This document shows, piece by piece, positions 35,147 through 44,413 of a stretch of 64,000 nucleotides of DNA (position 1 is the first letter of the stretch; every line of letters starts with the position of its first letter). Source of the stretch: Peribacillus sp044761665. GTDB lineage: Bacteria > Bacillota > Bacilli > Bacillales > DSM-1321. Made by a program: the position numbers and the translations under genes. The notes under the pieces were generated by a model, which worked only from the letters and a program-made list of their open reading frames with translations, searched no databases and was not told the DNA's origin. The stretch lies in the NCBI RefSeq assembly GCF_044761665.1, contig NZ_JBIWCW010000018.1, forward strand, positions 5,676-69,675. The letters run 5' to 3'.

Positions 35147-37393
35147 TCAATCATTCTTTTTAAATTGAGAAGAAAGTTCTGTAGCAATAATCGATGAATC
35201 TAGACGAGCGGATACATATGGTGGTTGGATTCGATTATTTGTTTCGATGGGAACCCCTACCCAAACATAACGTTTATCTAAGATGATGAACGAAAAGGAA
35301 ATCGGCAAGCATATAAAAGAATTTGAAGATATGTCCGGATTTCTATTTCCAGATATGATTGTCAGCCTTACTTCAGGGTTTCTATTCATCAAGATTTGTT
35401 TCCATTCCTCAGACAACTCGGTTAAATCCGGGACCGCCATAATCATTTCATGTTTAGTAGAAGCAATATCTTCGATTATTTTTTCCAATTTACGTGCGTG
35501 CATCCACTGTAATCTGGGATGTTGATGCTTCACCCATTTTCCAATGTCTTTCCTTGCAATTAACTGACCATTTTGCATTTGGTGATCAACAAGTTGCCGA
35601 AGCGTTTTACTACGGTAAACATGCTTATTTATAAAAGAGGTATCGCTCACATGAAGGAATTTCCCTTTTGTCCTCGTTATCGCCACATTAATGAGCCTTT
35701 CGCTTTCTCTTCCTGTCAATAACATCCCAGCACGATCCTGGGGATAGCTGTCTACCGTATCAAAAACCATGATATCACGTTCGCTTCCTTGAAAACGATG
35801 AACAGTTGCAGCAATGATATCTGTCGATTGCCTTTCTAATCGGTATAGATCATCCAATAGCTTTTCCATCCATTCAGCTTGTGCCCGGTACGGTGCCACA
35901 TAACCTATCGATTTGGCACCATCTACATATGATTCATGAATCAACTGAAAGGACAACAATAATTGCCAAAGGTTCAACCTAGAATGTGACGTGCGCTCCG
36001 TCATGCAATATTCACCTGAGTAACTCGTATCGATAAGAGCGGCAGCCTGTCTTGCAAATGGTTCAGCAGATCTGATACTTTCTCTGCTCGAAAAAACACT
36101 TTCATGGTCTCCCACAAAATTGTTGTAGACTACACGATTCGTAAAGGCTGATATTTCTGGATGCATACGGCGCTGTTCTTTCAGGAGGAATAAATGTGGA
36201 TGAAGTTCCCCATCTTCAACTGATTGCGCAACCCCGGCTCTATGGAAAATATCTTCTTTCAACCAAAGTTTCACCAATGAATCGCGGGCGGCGGCAATAG
36301 GTGGTAATTGTTTAAAATCACCGCAAATGATCATATGCTTGGATAAAGAGGCCGCAAAAGCTACCTGTGGAACGTATGCCATACTGGCTTCATCCAATAT
36401 GATCAGATCATATTCCTTTTGGTATACCGTTTCATCTTTAGCGGCTTTTGCAAGAGTCGTTCCGATAATTTTGGCTTCTTTCACGAATTCTAATTCTTTT
36501 TGACGGATTTTCTCCAATACTCTTGCCAATTTCTTTTCTAGTTCAAGTAAATGATCGGTGTCCCTTTTACTGAATGAACCTGCTAAATCATGCTTCAATA
36601 AACGCTTCTCTTCTGCAAGTTGCTCTTTTTCAGCCAATAATTCCGGTTCATGTTTTCCTAATAATTGGCCCGTAACGATATCTTCATGGATTGCTAATGT
36701 TTCGCCGATTTGTGAACCATATCGAAGGACGTCCCCTTCTTGAAAACGGTCTTTCTTTTTTATGAATGAAGAAATCTCAGCCATCAATACATCGACCGCT
36801 TGATTACTATGAGAAAGGACTAAAATCTTTTTACCCTGAAAATAATGGTTGGCCACAACACGGGCCAATGTATAAGTTTTTCCCGTTCCCGGTGGACCCC
36901 AGACAAAAGTTACTGGATTGAATTTTGAACGGGCATAAAGTTCTTTCACACTACTTTGTTTCTCGATGGTAGGATGTTTTTGAGGCATGGAAGGGTCCAT
37001 AAGACGCTTAATCCTCAGTCTCTTTTTCTTACTTCTCTTAATCTCATCTAACCTAGTGATCAGTTGCTCTAATAGCTCCCATGGATCATGGTAGAGAAAC
37101 GCTTCACCTATTAAATCACCCATCGATGCGTCGAACGTGATGATGATACTTTTGCCTTCCGAGGACAATACCCTACCATCCTGCTTGATTCCTCCCCATT
37201 CCAACCTTACGATTGAACCGACGGGAATCTTCACTGATGATCCCGTTTCAAAGAAATAGGTAAAAGAATTATCTTTAGAGAGTAAATGGCCATTAGATAC
37301 TAAATATTTTGTACTTCCGTATTTCTTTAGATGTAGAATTTCAAGCTGAAGTGCCTGCTGCCATTCCTTTATATAATTAACAGTTGAATTCAT
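35147..37393 (-). CDS. Superfamily 1 DNA/RNA helicase (UPF1/Dna2-like AAA protein)
   Basis: A 748-residue helicase. Walker A is FVWGPPGTGKTYTLARVV near residue 165, motif II is LIILDEASMAYVPQVAFA (DEAS), motif III ICGDFKQLPP, and motifs V/VI appear in AATVHRFQGSERDIMVFDT and LINVAITRTKGKF. A beta-rich region at about 40-110 resembles the 1B-type oligonucleotide domain. The C terminus beyond 600 holds a PLD-like alpha/beta domain (ELSEEWKQILMNRNPEVRLTII). No nuclease or restriction partner is next to it, so housekeeping RNA/DNA unwinding is as likely as defence. Confidence 0.85.
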   Translation of the reverse strand: MNSTVNYIKEWQQALQLEILHLKKYGSTKYLVSNGHLLSKDNSFTYFFETGSSVKIPVGSIVRLEWGGIKQDGRVLSSEGKSIIITFDASMGDLIGEAFLYHDPWELLEQLITRLDEIKRSKKKRLRIKRLMDPSMPQKHPTIEKQSSVKELYARSKFNPVTFVWGPPGTGKTYTLARVVANHYFQGKKILVLSHSNQAVDVLMAEISSFIKKKDRFQEGDVLRYGSQIGETLAIHEDIVTGQLLGKHEPELLAEKEQLAEEKRLLKHDLAGSFSKRDTDHLLELEKKLARVLEKIRQKELEFVKEAKIIGTTLAKAAKDETVYQKEYDLIILDEASMAYVPQVAFAASLSKHMIICGDFKQLPPIAAARDSLVKLWLKEDIFHRAGVAQSVEDGELHPHLFLLKEQRRMHPEISAFTNRVVYNNFVGDHESVFSSRESIRSAEPFARQAAALIDTSYSGEYCMTERTSHSRLNLWQLLLSFQLIHESYVDGAKSIGYVAPYRAQAEWMEKLLDDLYRLERQSTDIIAATVHRFQGSERDIMVFDTVDSYPQDRAGMLLTGRESERLINVAITRTKGKFLHVSDTSFINKHVYRSKTLRQLVDHQMQNGQLIARKDIGKWVKHQHPRLQWMHARKLEKIIEDIASTKHEMIMAVPDLTELSEEWKQILMNRNPEVRLTIISGNRNPDISSNSFICLPISFSFIILDKRYVWVGVPIETNNRIQPPYVSARLDSSIIATELSSQFKKND

Positions 37394-37532
37394 TCATTGT
37401 TCACGTTCCCTCATAATTTATGCATTTTAATGTAAAAGGAAGCGATACTAAGATGCTAACGTCTAGAGGTTATTTCTAAACCACCAACTTAAACATCCAT
37501 AAATTGTATACTTCCTAAACACATGGAATAAG

Positions 37533-37554
37533 ACCCAATCAATACAGATTGGGC
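37533..37554 (-). terminator. Hairpin after pepF
   Basis: An eight-base-pair stem (GCCCAATC arm) with a 6-base loop about 80 bases after the pepF stop; the T tract is short. Confidence 0.6.
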
Positions 37555-37632
37555 CTCTCTCTTGCCAATGCTCTAACTATAGCATTTTTTAATTTAGCAC
37601 GCCATGGGCTCTTCTGGAAGAAATGGATTAGA

Positions 37633-39429
37633 TTAGTTTTCGGTCAACTCTGCAAATTGATCGACCAAGTTACTGAAAATCTTCATCGCATTTTCAATCG
37701 GTTCCGGTTTTGTTAAATCTACTCCTGTTTTCTTGAGCAATACCAATGGAAAGTCCGAGCTACCGCTTTTCAAGAAAGTTAAGTAACTTTCAAGGGTTTT
37801 TTGGTCTCCAGAAAGTATTTTATCCGCTATTGTAATCGCGGAAACATATCCAGTTGCATATTTGTATACGTAAAATGGACGATAGAAATGCGGGATTCGC
37901 GACCAGCCATATTTTACTTCCTCATTGAAAACAAGTTCAGGGCCATTGTATGTGCGAAAAACCGATTCATAAGTATCATTTAATACAGTCACATTAAGAG
38001 GTTCATCATTTTCAGCTTTTTCATGGATGATTTTTTCAAATTCGGCAAACATGACCTGAGTGAAGAACGTTCCTTTAAAGCTATCAATAAAATGATTAAG
38101 CAAATGCTTTTTCTTTTGGAGGTCCTCAGTAGTTTTGAGCAAATGGCGTATCAGTAAAATTTCATTTACGGTTGAAGCTACCTCCGCGACAAAAATGGAA
38201 TAACCAGCAGTGATCTTCGGTTGGTATTTGGAACTGAAATATGAATGCATGGCATGACCTGACTCATGGGCCAATGTAAACACACTGTCAAGGTCGTCAC
38301 GATGATTCAACAAAATGAATGGATGTACACCGTAAAGTCCTAAATTATAAGCTCCTGAACGTTTCCCCGGTGTTTCCCTGACGTCCAAATAACGATTTTC
38401 CTTAAAGCTTTTCAGGATTTCCACATATTCTTCACCTAGCGGTTTCAACGCCTCGATCATCATTGCGTACCCTTCATCATATGAAATTTCTTCCTTAGCG
38501 CCTTCGACAAGTGGCACACTTAAGTCATAAGCACGTAATTCGTCTACACCCAACAGGTTTTTGCGCAAATCAATATATTTATGCATCGGTTCTATATTTT
38601 CTTTCGTGGATGTAATTAGGTTTTCATACACTTCTTTAGGAACTTGATCCCCGAAAAGGGATTTCTCCAAGGCAGATGGATAGTTACGCAGTTTCGACAA
38701 GTTGACATTATTCCTGATTGCCGTGGAAAGGGTGGTTGCTATTGTGTTTTTCAATTGTAAATAAGGTTGGTAATAGGCCATATAGGCCTCTTTCCTCTTT
38801 TCTCGATTATCGTCTTCTATTAATTTTGAGTACATCCCACGGGTCAGTTCTACTCTTTGACCCTTATCATTGGTCACTTCCCCAAATTTAATATCTGCAT
38901 TATTGATCATTCCGTATGTTTTTTGTGGAGCTGAAAATGCTTCCCCTATTTGTGAAAGTACTTCTTCCTGTTCTTTCGCCAAAACATGTGCTTTATAGCG
39001 GTATGAGTCAAATAAATCTTCTTCAAAATATTTTAACCCCTCAACTTGTGCTATGTATCCTTTTAGTGTTTCTTCATCCAAGCTTAACAGAAACGGCATG
39101 AAAAATGCTGAAGCGCTGCTAATCTTTCTCCCTAACTGGCCTGCCCGGTCCAGTAATGCCTGCGAAGAAGTTACCCGAGTATCCAAATCCGCTTGTAGCA
39201 TGGCAAACACATAGAGTTTATTATAGATATAACCTATTTCTTCGCTTAAATGTAAGTAACCATATAACTCTTGAGCCGTATCGATATGACCATCATAGGC
39301 TTTTAAGCCATCAGTCATCTTAAGGACTTCTTGAAAATCCTCTTCCCATGTTTCCAGATTCTCATAGATATCCTTAAGGTTCCAGGTTTCTTCCTGCTTA
39401 ACTTCATCACGCGTTTTGAACGTTTTCAT
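37633..39429 (-). CDS. pepF: Oligoendopeptidase F
   Basis: A 598-residue M3B zinc metallopeptidase that cuts peptides of roughly 7-17 residues in the cytosol. The HExxH site is AHESGHAMHSYF, with zinc His near residues 388 and 392 and the third ligand Glu in FVAEVASTVNEILL. In B. subtilis a related protein affects sporulation when in excess. ATG at 39429 is seven bases from GGGAG; a GTG one codon earlier is also possible. It is a single-gene unit. Confidence 0.95.
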   Translation of the reverse strand: MKTFKTRDEVKQEETWNLKDIYENLETWEEDFQEVLKMTDGLKAYDGHIDTAQELYGYLHLSEEIGYIYNKLYVFAMLQADLDTRVTSSQALLDRAGQLGRKISSASAFFMPFLLSLDEETLKGYIAQVEGLKYFEEDLFDSYRYKAHVLAKEQEEVLSQIGEAFSAPQKTYGMINNADIKFGEVTNDKGQRVELTRGMYSKLIEDDNREKRKEAYMAYYQPYLQLKNTIATTLSTAIRNNVNLSKLRNYPSALEKSLFGDQVPKEVYENLITSTKENIEPMHKYIDLRKNLLGVDELRAYDLSVPLVEGAKEEISYDEGYAMMIEALKPLGEEYVEILKSFKENRYLDVRETPGKRSGAYNLGLYGVHPFILLNHRDDLDSVFTLAHESGHAMHSYFSSKYQPKITAGYSIFVAEVASTVNEILLIRHLLKTTEDLQKKKHLLNHFIDSFKGTFFTQVMFAEFEKIIHEKAENDEPLNVTVLNDTYESVFRTYNGPELVFNEEVKYGWSRIPHFYRPFYVYKYATGYVSAITIADKILSGDQKTLESYLTFLKSGSSDFPLVLLKKTGVDLTKPEPIENAMKIFSNLVDQFAELTEN

Positions 39430-39560
39430 CACAACACTCCCTTTTCATATCCCTTACTATCCTTTTATTATAAGCGACTTTTCGAAAAAACCTGCATAGA
39501 AAAACGGCTCGAAAAAAAATTCATTCTATTTTGGCTTTTCCAATGATATTAAATAGAAAA

Positions 39561-39585
39561 AAACGAAAGCAGCATGCCCTCGTTT
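39561..39585 (-). terminator. Terminator of the YqcI-family gene
   Basis: A six-base-pair AAACGA stem with a possible inner extension, followed by T7 on the minus strand and overlapping the stop codon region. Confidence 0.65.
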
Positions 39586-40318
39586 ATTTTAAATCTTTAT
39601 GATGAAATGGACACTTTCCAAGGATTGGTTCACTGTCATCACCAATGAAGAATTGTTTCCATTCATTGTGGTTTACATCACCAAAGTGGCTGATATCTGG
39701 ATGTGTCGGTAGATTATCCCACTTCTCAACTCGTTCTCGAACCTTTTCCCGTGACATGATTCCACCCTTTTCAGTCCCTTCCAAACCTTCGAATATCATC
39801 CGAGGTTGAAAACCTAGAACAAGACTATTCCCTAAATCACGCGTTTTACGTTGTTTATAGGCAGGTGCATTCCCAAAGATAAAGATTGGTTCCCCAGCAA
39901 AATGAAAATCCCAAAGATAATGTTCAGGGTCTTTCGGTTTTTCTATAGGCCATGGTGTTTGATCTTCAGCATGTAAATATTGTAGGACGTTCCAAAAACG
40001 CTTACGATATAATTCCAAGTCCCCTTCTTCATTTTCCGGCTCCATGAAAACAAAAAGACCGTGCCTGATATAGGGAGGTTCCTGAAATAGCTGGAGAAAT
40101 TCCTCGACAGCTTTTGGAAGATTGGACCAATCTTCCTGTGTGATATAGGCATAACGCAGCTCACCTTTGTTTTCTGCCTTCATTCCAAAATAACAAGGAA
40201 AAGTCTTGTCTGTCACCGTATCATGAAATGTTTGATATTCCTTAATCACCCATTCTGGTACTTTCTCCGGGTTGGTCATGTCTTCTTTCCTTAATAAACA
40301 AGAATTCGCAGTCAGCAT
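39584..40318 (-). CDS. YqcI/YcgG family protein
   Basis: A 244-residue soluble protein of the YqcI/YcgG family. Recognisable segments are FPCYFGMKAENKGELRYAYI, EPPYIRHGLFVFMEPE and DFHFAGEPIFIFGNAPAYK. Family function is not established; some relatives sit near haem or stress genes. ATG 40318 has GAGGAGAAATAAA upstream; a longer frame exists without a ribosome site. The gene is alone. Confidence 0.85.
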   Translation of the reverse strand: MLTANSCLLRKEDMTNPEKVPEWVIKEYQTFHDTVTDKTFPCYFGMKAENKGELRYAYITQEDWSNLPKAVEEFLQLFQEPPYIRHGLFVFMEPENEEGDLELYRKRFWNVLQYLHAEDQTPWPIEKPKDPEHYLWDFHFAGEPIFIFGNAPAYKQRKTRDLGNSLVLGFQPRMIFEGLEGTEKGGIMSREKVRERVEKWDNLPTHPDISHFGDVNHNEWKQFFIGDDSEPILGKCPFHHKDLK

Positions 40319-40582
40319 TTTATTTCTCCTCACGAAATATTTATATATATAGTTATTTACCCGTAAGCTATAAAATAAAACGTTTAATACAACTGAAATT
40401 ATTGACATTTAACGCTAAAATTCCCCATGAATCCTTTAATAATAAAGTGACTTATGTGCATCATTGCCCCTACTTTAGAAATTAATATTCCTTTAAATCG
40501 ATATTTAAACAATTGTCAGTGTTTAAGCATATTGCGACTATTAATCATTTTGGGAGAACATAAAACAAAGGAGTGATTATAG

Positions 40583-40840
40583 ATGGCAAGAAGAAGAAAA
40601 ATCCTTGTGAAAAATGCCCGGACAGAACTTGATTGCTTAAAAGCCAGAGTTGCCGGATCAATAAATCCTGAAGAAGCGAAATTTGAGTCTGCAAAGGAAG
40701 TGGGGATACCTTTAACAAAAGGATACAACGGACAAATGACAGCTAAGCAAGCAGGAAAGATTGGCGGTAATTTGGGAGGAGGTATGGTCAAGATGCTTGT
40801 AAAAATGGCTAGACAAAATCTCAACAAAACCAATACCTAA
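40583..40840 (+). CDS. Alpha/beta-type small acid-soluble spore protein
   Basis: An 85-residue DNA-binding spore protein that coats forespore DNA and is degraded on germination. The germination protease site is in KFESAKEVGIPL, and the C-terminal DNA-binding part reads GKIGGNLGGGMVKMLVKMA. The N-terminal extension is more basic (MARRRKILVKNAR) than in SspA/SspB. AAAGGAGTGATTATAG precedes the ATG. It is expected to be under sigma-G, but I cannot place the promoter with certainty. Confidence 0.92.
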   Translation: MARRRKILVKNARTELDCLKARVAGSINPEEAKFESAKEVGIPLTKGYNGQMTAKQAGKIGGNLGGGMVKMLVKMARQNLNKTNT

Positions 40841-41184
40841 CTCTTTTTATATGAAGGAAAGGAACCCTCTTTACACTTTCTTATCCTCCAGATTTATTGG
40901 TTTTATGCTTATAATGTCAAGAATTAGTTCATAAAACTGAGGAACTCCTTCCATTTGTATCTGACATTCAGTTTCATATATAAAAAGTCTGCTTAGCCAG
41001 TGGTAGCCAATTGCTTTATTTTAAAAGGGATGCCGGCGTAAGCAGCTAAGTATGCCCTGCTTTGCAAATTTATCATTTGAATAAGAGCAAAAAGGCAGAC
41101 ATGTTGTTAAACCAACATGTCTGCTTCTTGTTGTTTATAATATGAGAAAAGGACATTGAAATTGTCACTTCGCTTTTTTGGGGT
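40841..41184. other. Intergenic region between SASP and aminotransferase genes
   Basis: About 340 bases. It contains the terminator of the downstream aminotransferase at its right end. A loose inverted repeat (CTGCTTA near 40990, TAAGCAG near 41040) could fold, but no known RNA family is recognised and no gene is seen. Confidence 0.4.
41095..41124 (-). terminator. Terminator of the branched-chain aminotransferase gene
   Basis: A 12-base-pair perfect stem (GCAGACATGTTG arm) with a 6-base loop and CTTTTTGC on the minus strand. Confidence 0.92.
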
Positions 41185-42273
41185 CTAGAGAGTAACTTTT
41201 TCATCAACTTTCGTAATCCAATTTAGTTCATCCTTCATTTTTCCTGTTTGAACAGCAGTTAGTGTATCATATAGCCTTTTAGATAACTCACCTGTTTTTC
41301 CATTTTGAACTACCATTTCTTCACCATTCCAAAGGAATTCACCAATTGGCGAAATGACAGCTGCTGTTCCAGTACCGAATGCTTCCTCTAATTGGCCAGA
41401 TTTATAGGCATCATAGACATCTTGCATGGAAATTCGCTGTTCTCTCACTGGAAGGTCCCAATGTTTTAGCAATTCAATAATGGAATCACGCGTTATACCC
41501 GGTAGAATGCTCCCATTTAAAGCCGGTGTAATGATTTCCCCATTAATTTTAAAGAAAACATTCATGCTTCCCACTTCTTCGATATATTTCTTCTCAACTC
41601 CATCAAGCCAAAGAACTTGAGCATAACCAAGTTTTTCGGAGACTTCTTGGGCTTTAAGGCTCGAAGCATAGTTCCCACCTGTTTTCACTTCGCCTGTACC
41701 GCCATTTACAGCACGAGTGAAGGATGACTCCACCGCTATCTTAATAGGATGAATCCCTTCTTTATAATAAGAACCTACCGGCGACATGATGATGATGAAC
41801 TGATAACGATCTGAAGGAGATACGCCCAAATAAGGTTCCGTCGCAATGATGAAAGGTCGGATATACAATGAAGTACCTTCTGCTCTCGGAATCCACTCAT
41901 TATCAATACCAATTAAGGTTTTTAATGCCTTCAAGGCAAAATCAACATCTACATGAGGTATACATAAACGATCATTCGAACTATTTAAGCGTTGGAAATT
42001 TTTCTCCGGACGGAATAAAATAACTTCATCTTCTTCTGTTACATATGCTTTTAATCCTTCAAAAACAGATTGTCCATAATGAAATATCATTGCTGATGGC
42101 TCTAATGCGAGCGGTTGATAAGGAACAATTCTTGGATCATGCCACCCTTGCCCTTGTGTATAGTCCATAATAAACATATGATCGGTAAATGTTTTACCGA
42201 ACTCCAGCTGGTCCGCCTTTGGCTTTTCTTTCTTCGTTGTACTAAGCGTGATTTGCATGTCATGTTCCTTCAT
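41185..42273 (-). CDS. ilvE: Branched-chain amino acid aminotransferase
   Basis: A 362-residue fold-type IV PLP enzyme of the eukaryotic-like BCAT group (IlvK/YwaA type in Bacillus). It interconverts Leu, Ile and Val with their 2-oxo acids. Hallmarks are FGKTFTDHMFIMDY, SVFEGLKAY, the PLP Lys in GEVKTGGNYASSLKAQ and EAFGTGTAAVISPIG. ATG at 42273 is eight bases after AAGGGG; a longer frame of 28 codons has no site. It is a single-gene unit. Confidence 0.93.
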   Translation of the reverse strand: MKEHDMQITLSTTKKEKPKADQLEFGKTFTDHMFIMDYTQGQGWHDPRIVPYQPLALEPSAMIFHYGQSVFEGLKAYVTEEDEVILFRPEKNFQRLNSSNDRLCIPHVDVDFALKALKTLIGIDNEWIPRAEGTSLYIRPFIIATEPYLGVSPSDRYQFIIIMSPVGSYYKEGIHPIKIAVESSFTRAVNGGTGEVKTGGNYASSLKAQEVSEKLGYAQVLWLDGVEKKYIEEVGSMNVFFKINGEIITPALNGSILPGITRDSIIELLKHWDLPVREQRISMQDVYDAYKSGQLEEAFGTGTAAVISPIGEFLWNGEEMVVQNGKTGELSKRLYDTLTAVQTGKMKDELNWITKVDEKVTL

Positions 42274-42748
42274 TACCAAAACCCCTTGTTGAATAATTTT
42301 ACAAGATTTCACTTCCATAAAACCTATCTTAATTATTTTACTCCTATAAGGTTTCATAGTTCAAGCCCTTATAACTTAATTTTCCGAATTTTTTAAAAAA
42401 ATTCAAATACATTTTTTAAATCATTTCCTATTAAAAGGAAAATATGTTCTTTTTTTCGAAAAAATGTCTTACGGATTCCTCGCTCTTTTAAACTCTATAA
42501 AGTTTTTAATGGAACAAATATATTTCAGACCTTGCATTATCATAATGATAACGCAAGGTTATTTCCGACTGAAATAACCTTAATATGGAATAATTATCAC
42601 ATTTTATTAAAAAAATTCTTTTTAGTAGTTTACTAGTAAATAATTATCTTATATACTAAGGCAACGAGATAGATAAAACGCATACAACTTGTAAAATCAT
42701 AGACAAAATGCATGATTCTTTCTCATAAATGTGAAAAGGGGTACCAAC
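42274..42748. other. Divergent regulatory region with two overlapping hairpins
   Basis: This stretch separates the divergent aminotransferase and OFA transporter genes. Hairpin 1 (42530-42558) and hairpin 2 (42555-42581) share the bases AAGG, so only one can form at a time. Hairpin 2 is an 11-base-pair perfect stem (AAGGTTATTTC arm) with loop CGACT, but it has no T run. Both lie upstream of the promoter at 42629, so they may be DNA operators or belong to another transcript rather than a leader. Confidence 0.5.
42629..42657 (+). promoter_or_regulatory. Sigma-A promoter of the OFA transporter gene
   Basis: TTTACT, 17 bases, TATACT, about 90 bases before the ATG. It matches sigma-A spacing. An inverted repeat (TTTACTAGTAAA) spans the -35 and could bind a repressor. 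Confidence 0.75.
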
Positions 42749-44020
42749 ATGACAAAAAACAGATGGTTAATTGCTTTATCAGCTATCGCTATCCACCTTT
42801 CTATCGGAGGAGCATATGCTTATAGCGTTTACAAAAAACCAATAGTTGAAGCAATGGGATGGTCAGAAACGGAAGTTACTTTAGCATTCACAATCATGAT
42901 GGCACTAGCAGGAACATCTGCAGCTTTCTTCGGGAAATTCGTTGAAAAGAACGGACCTAGAAAATCGGCAATGGTTGCCGCTGTATTATTTGGCCTAGGA
43001 CAAGCTGGATCCGGTGTAGCGATTATGGTCGATTCACTTCCACTTTACCTCCTTACTTATGGCCTATTAAGCGGACTTGGAATGGGTATCGGTTACATAT
43101 CACCAGTTTCCACACTGGTTAAATGGTTCCCTGACAGAAGAGGACTTGCAACAGGAATGGCGGTACTTGGGTTTGGCGCAGGAGCACTTATAACGGCCCC
43201 TGTTGCAGCAAGCCTTATGCAGTCTGTAGGAATCTCCACTACTTATTATATTTTAGGTGCTGGATATTTCATTCTTATGTTCTTAGGTGCTTCATATATT
43301 GCACCTCCGAAAGCAGGCTGGATTCCTGAAGGCATGAAGAAAGATATCGAGTCAGGAAAAAAAGAATTGAAAAAAGATTTGAGACAAGCTACTGCAAAAG
43401 AAGCTGTTAAAACAAAGCACTTTTGGATGCTTTGGACTATGAAATTAATTAATACTAGTGCAGGAATTATGATGATATCCGTCGCTTCTCCTATGGCTCA
43501 AGATGTCGTTGGACTTTCCGTTGCAGGCGCTGCCACTCTAGTTGGTATCATGGGGATCTTCAATGGTGGAGGTAGACTTGGTTGGGCAGCTGCATCTGAT
43601 TATATTGGTCGCCCGAATGTTTTCATCATTTTCTTCATCATTCAAATTGCAGCATTCCTTTTACTACCAACCACGACAAACACCTTGTTATTCCAAGGGT
43701 TGATCCTACTCGTTGTTAGTTGCTATGGTGGTGGGTTCTCTAACCTTCCTGCATTTGCTGGGGATTTATTTGGAACGAAGGAAATTGGGGCAATACATGG
43801 TTATCTCTTAACAACTTGGTCTCTTGGTGGAGTTTGCGGACCAATGTTGGTGACATATATTAGAGAAACTACAAACAGTTACATTCCAGTATTTTACGTA
43901 TTCGCGGTATTAATCACGATAGCATTCATCATTTCTGTTTGGCTTCGTTTTGATATCAAAAAAATGAGGAACGCACAAGCACATCAGGGAATTCAAGCTT
44001 CATTAGAAAAAATCTCTTAA
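42749..44020 (+). CDS. OFA-family MFS transporter (oxalate/formate antiporter-like)
   Basis: A 423-residue 12-helix major facilitator protein. The OFA family pattern is visible: IHLSIGGAYAYSVYKKP in helix 1, RKSAMVAAVLFGLGQAG and SPVSTLVKWFPDRRGLATGMAV. It moves monocarboxylate or dicarboxylate anions; the exact substrate is open. ATG 42749 has AAGGGG seven bases upstream; GTG six codons earlier is possible. The next plus-strand gene is a formate/nitrite channel, suggesting a shared role in small-anion transport. Confidence 0.85.
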   Translation: MTKNRWLIALSAIAIHLSIGGAYAYSVYKKPIVEAMGWSETEVTLAFTIMMALAGTSAAFFGKFVEKNGPRKSAMVAAVLFGLGQAGSGVAIMVDSLPLYLLTYGLLSGLGMGIGYISPVSTLVKWFPDRRGLATGMAVLGFGAGALITAPVAASLMQSVGISTTYYILGAGYFILMFLGASYIAPPKAGWIPEGMKKDIESGKKELKKDLRQATAKEAVKTKHFWMLWTMKLINTSAGIMMISVASPMAQDVVGLSVAGAATLVGIMGIFNGGGRLGWAAASDYIGRPNVFIIFFIIQIAAFLLLPTTTNTLLFQGLILLVVSCYGGGFSNLPAFAGDLFGTKEIGAIHGYLLTTWSLGGVCGPMLVTYIRETTNSYIPVFYVFAVLITIAFIISVWLRFDIKKMRNAQAHQGIQASLEKIS

Positions 44021-44060
44021 AAGAATTTATGTAAAATAATTGAATCAATTTATGAAAGAG

Positions 44061-44110
44061 CATTACCGAAGCGGACCCTCAGGGTGAAGTCGCTTATGGT
44101 AATGTTTTTT
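44061..44110 (+). terminator. Terminator of the OFA transporter gene
   Basis: A stem of about 13 base pairs (CATTACC and AAGCG arms, small bulges) and an inner CCCT/AGGG pair, followed by TTTTTTC, 40 bases after the stop. Confidence 0.85.
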
Positions 44111-44413
44111 CATTTTTCCCCTCTTGTTTCTAAAGGATTAGTATTCCAGTTATGGTTAAAACGAACCATTTACAAGTTTGTTCACCCCATTTTTTACCAG
44201 TATACCCCTATTTTTTCCCTTTAAAGTCCTAATTATGATTAAATTATCTTCCTAACTATAAAAAAGATAAAAAATTATTATTTTTTTATAGTAAATTATT
44301 AATAGAAGTGGCATAATAACTGATGGTATCGTTGATATGTTAATGGTAAGTAAATCCTTGCCTCTTAACTACTAAAAACCAAAAATAGAGAAAACACATC
44401 AAGGGGGAGCAAA
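44111..44413. other. Intergenic space before the formate/nitrite channel gene
   Basis: About 300 AT-rich bases. It should contain the channel gene's promoter, but I cannot name boxes with confidence. Confidence 0.35.

Noticed and set aside
35147..37393. Helicase as part of an antiphage system
   Set aside because: No nuclease, methylase or other defence partner is near; similar helicases are common in chromosomes.
42274..42748. T-box leader for the aminotransferase
   Set aside because: The conserved T-box sequence (AGGGTGGNACCGCG) is absent on the minus strand.
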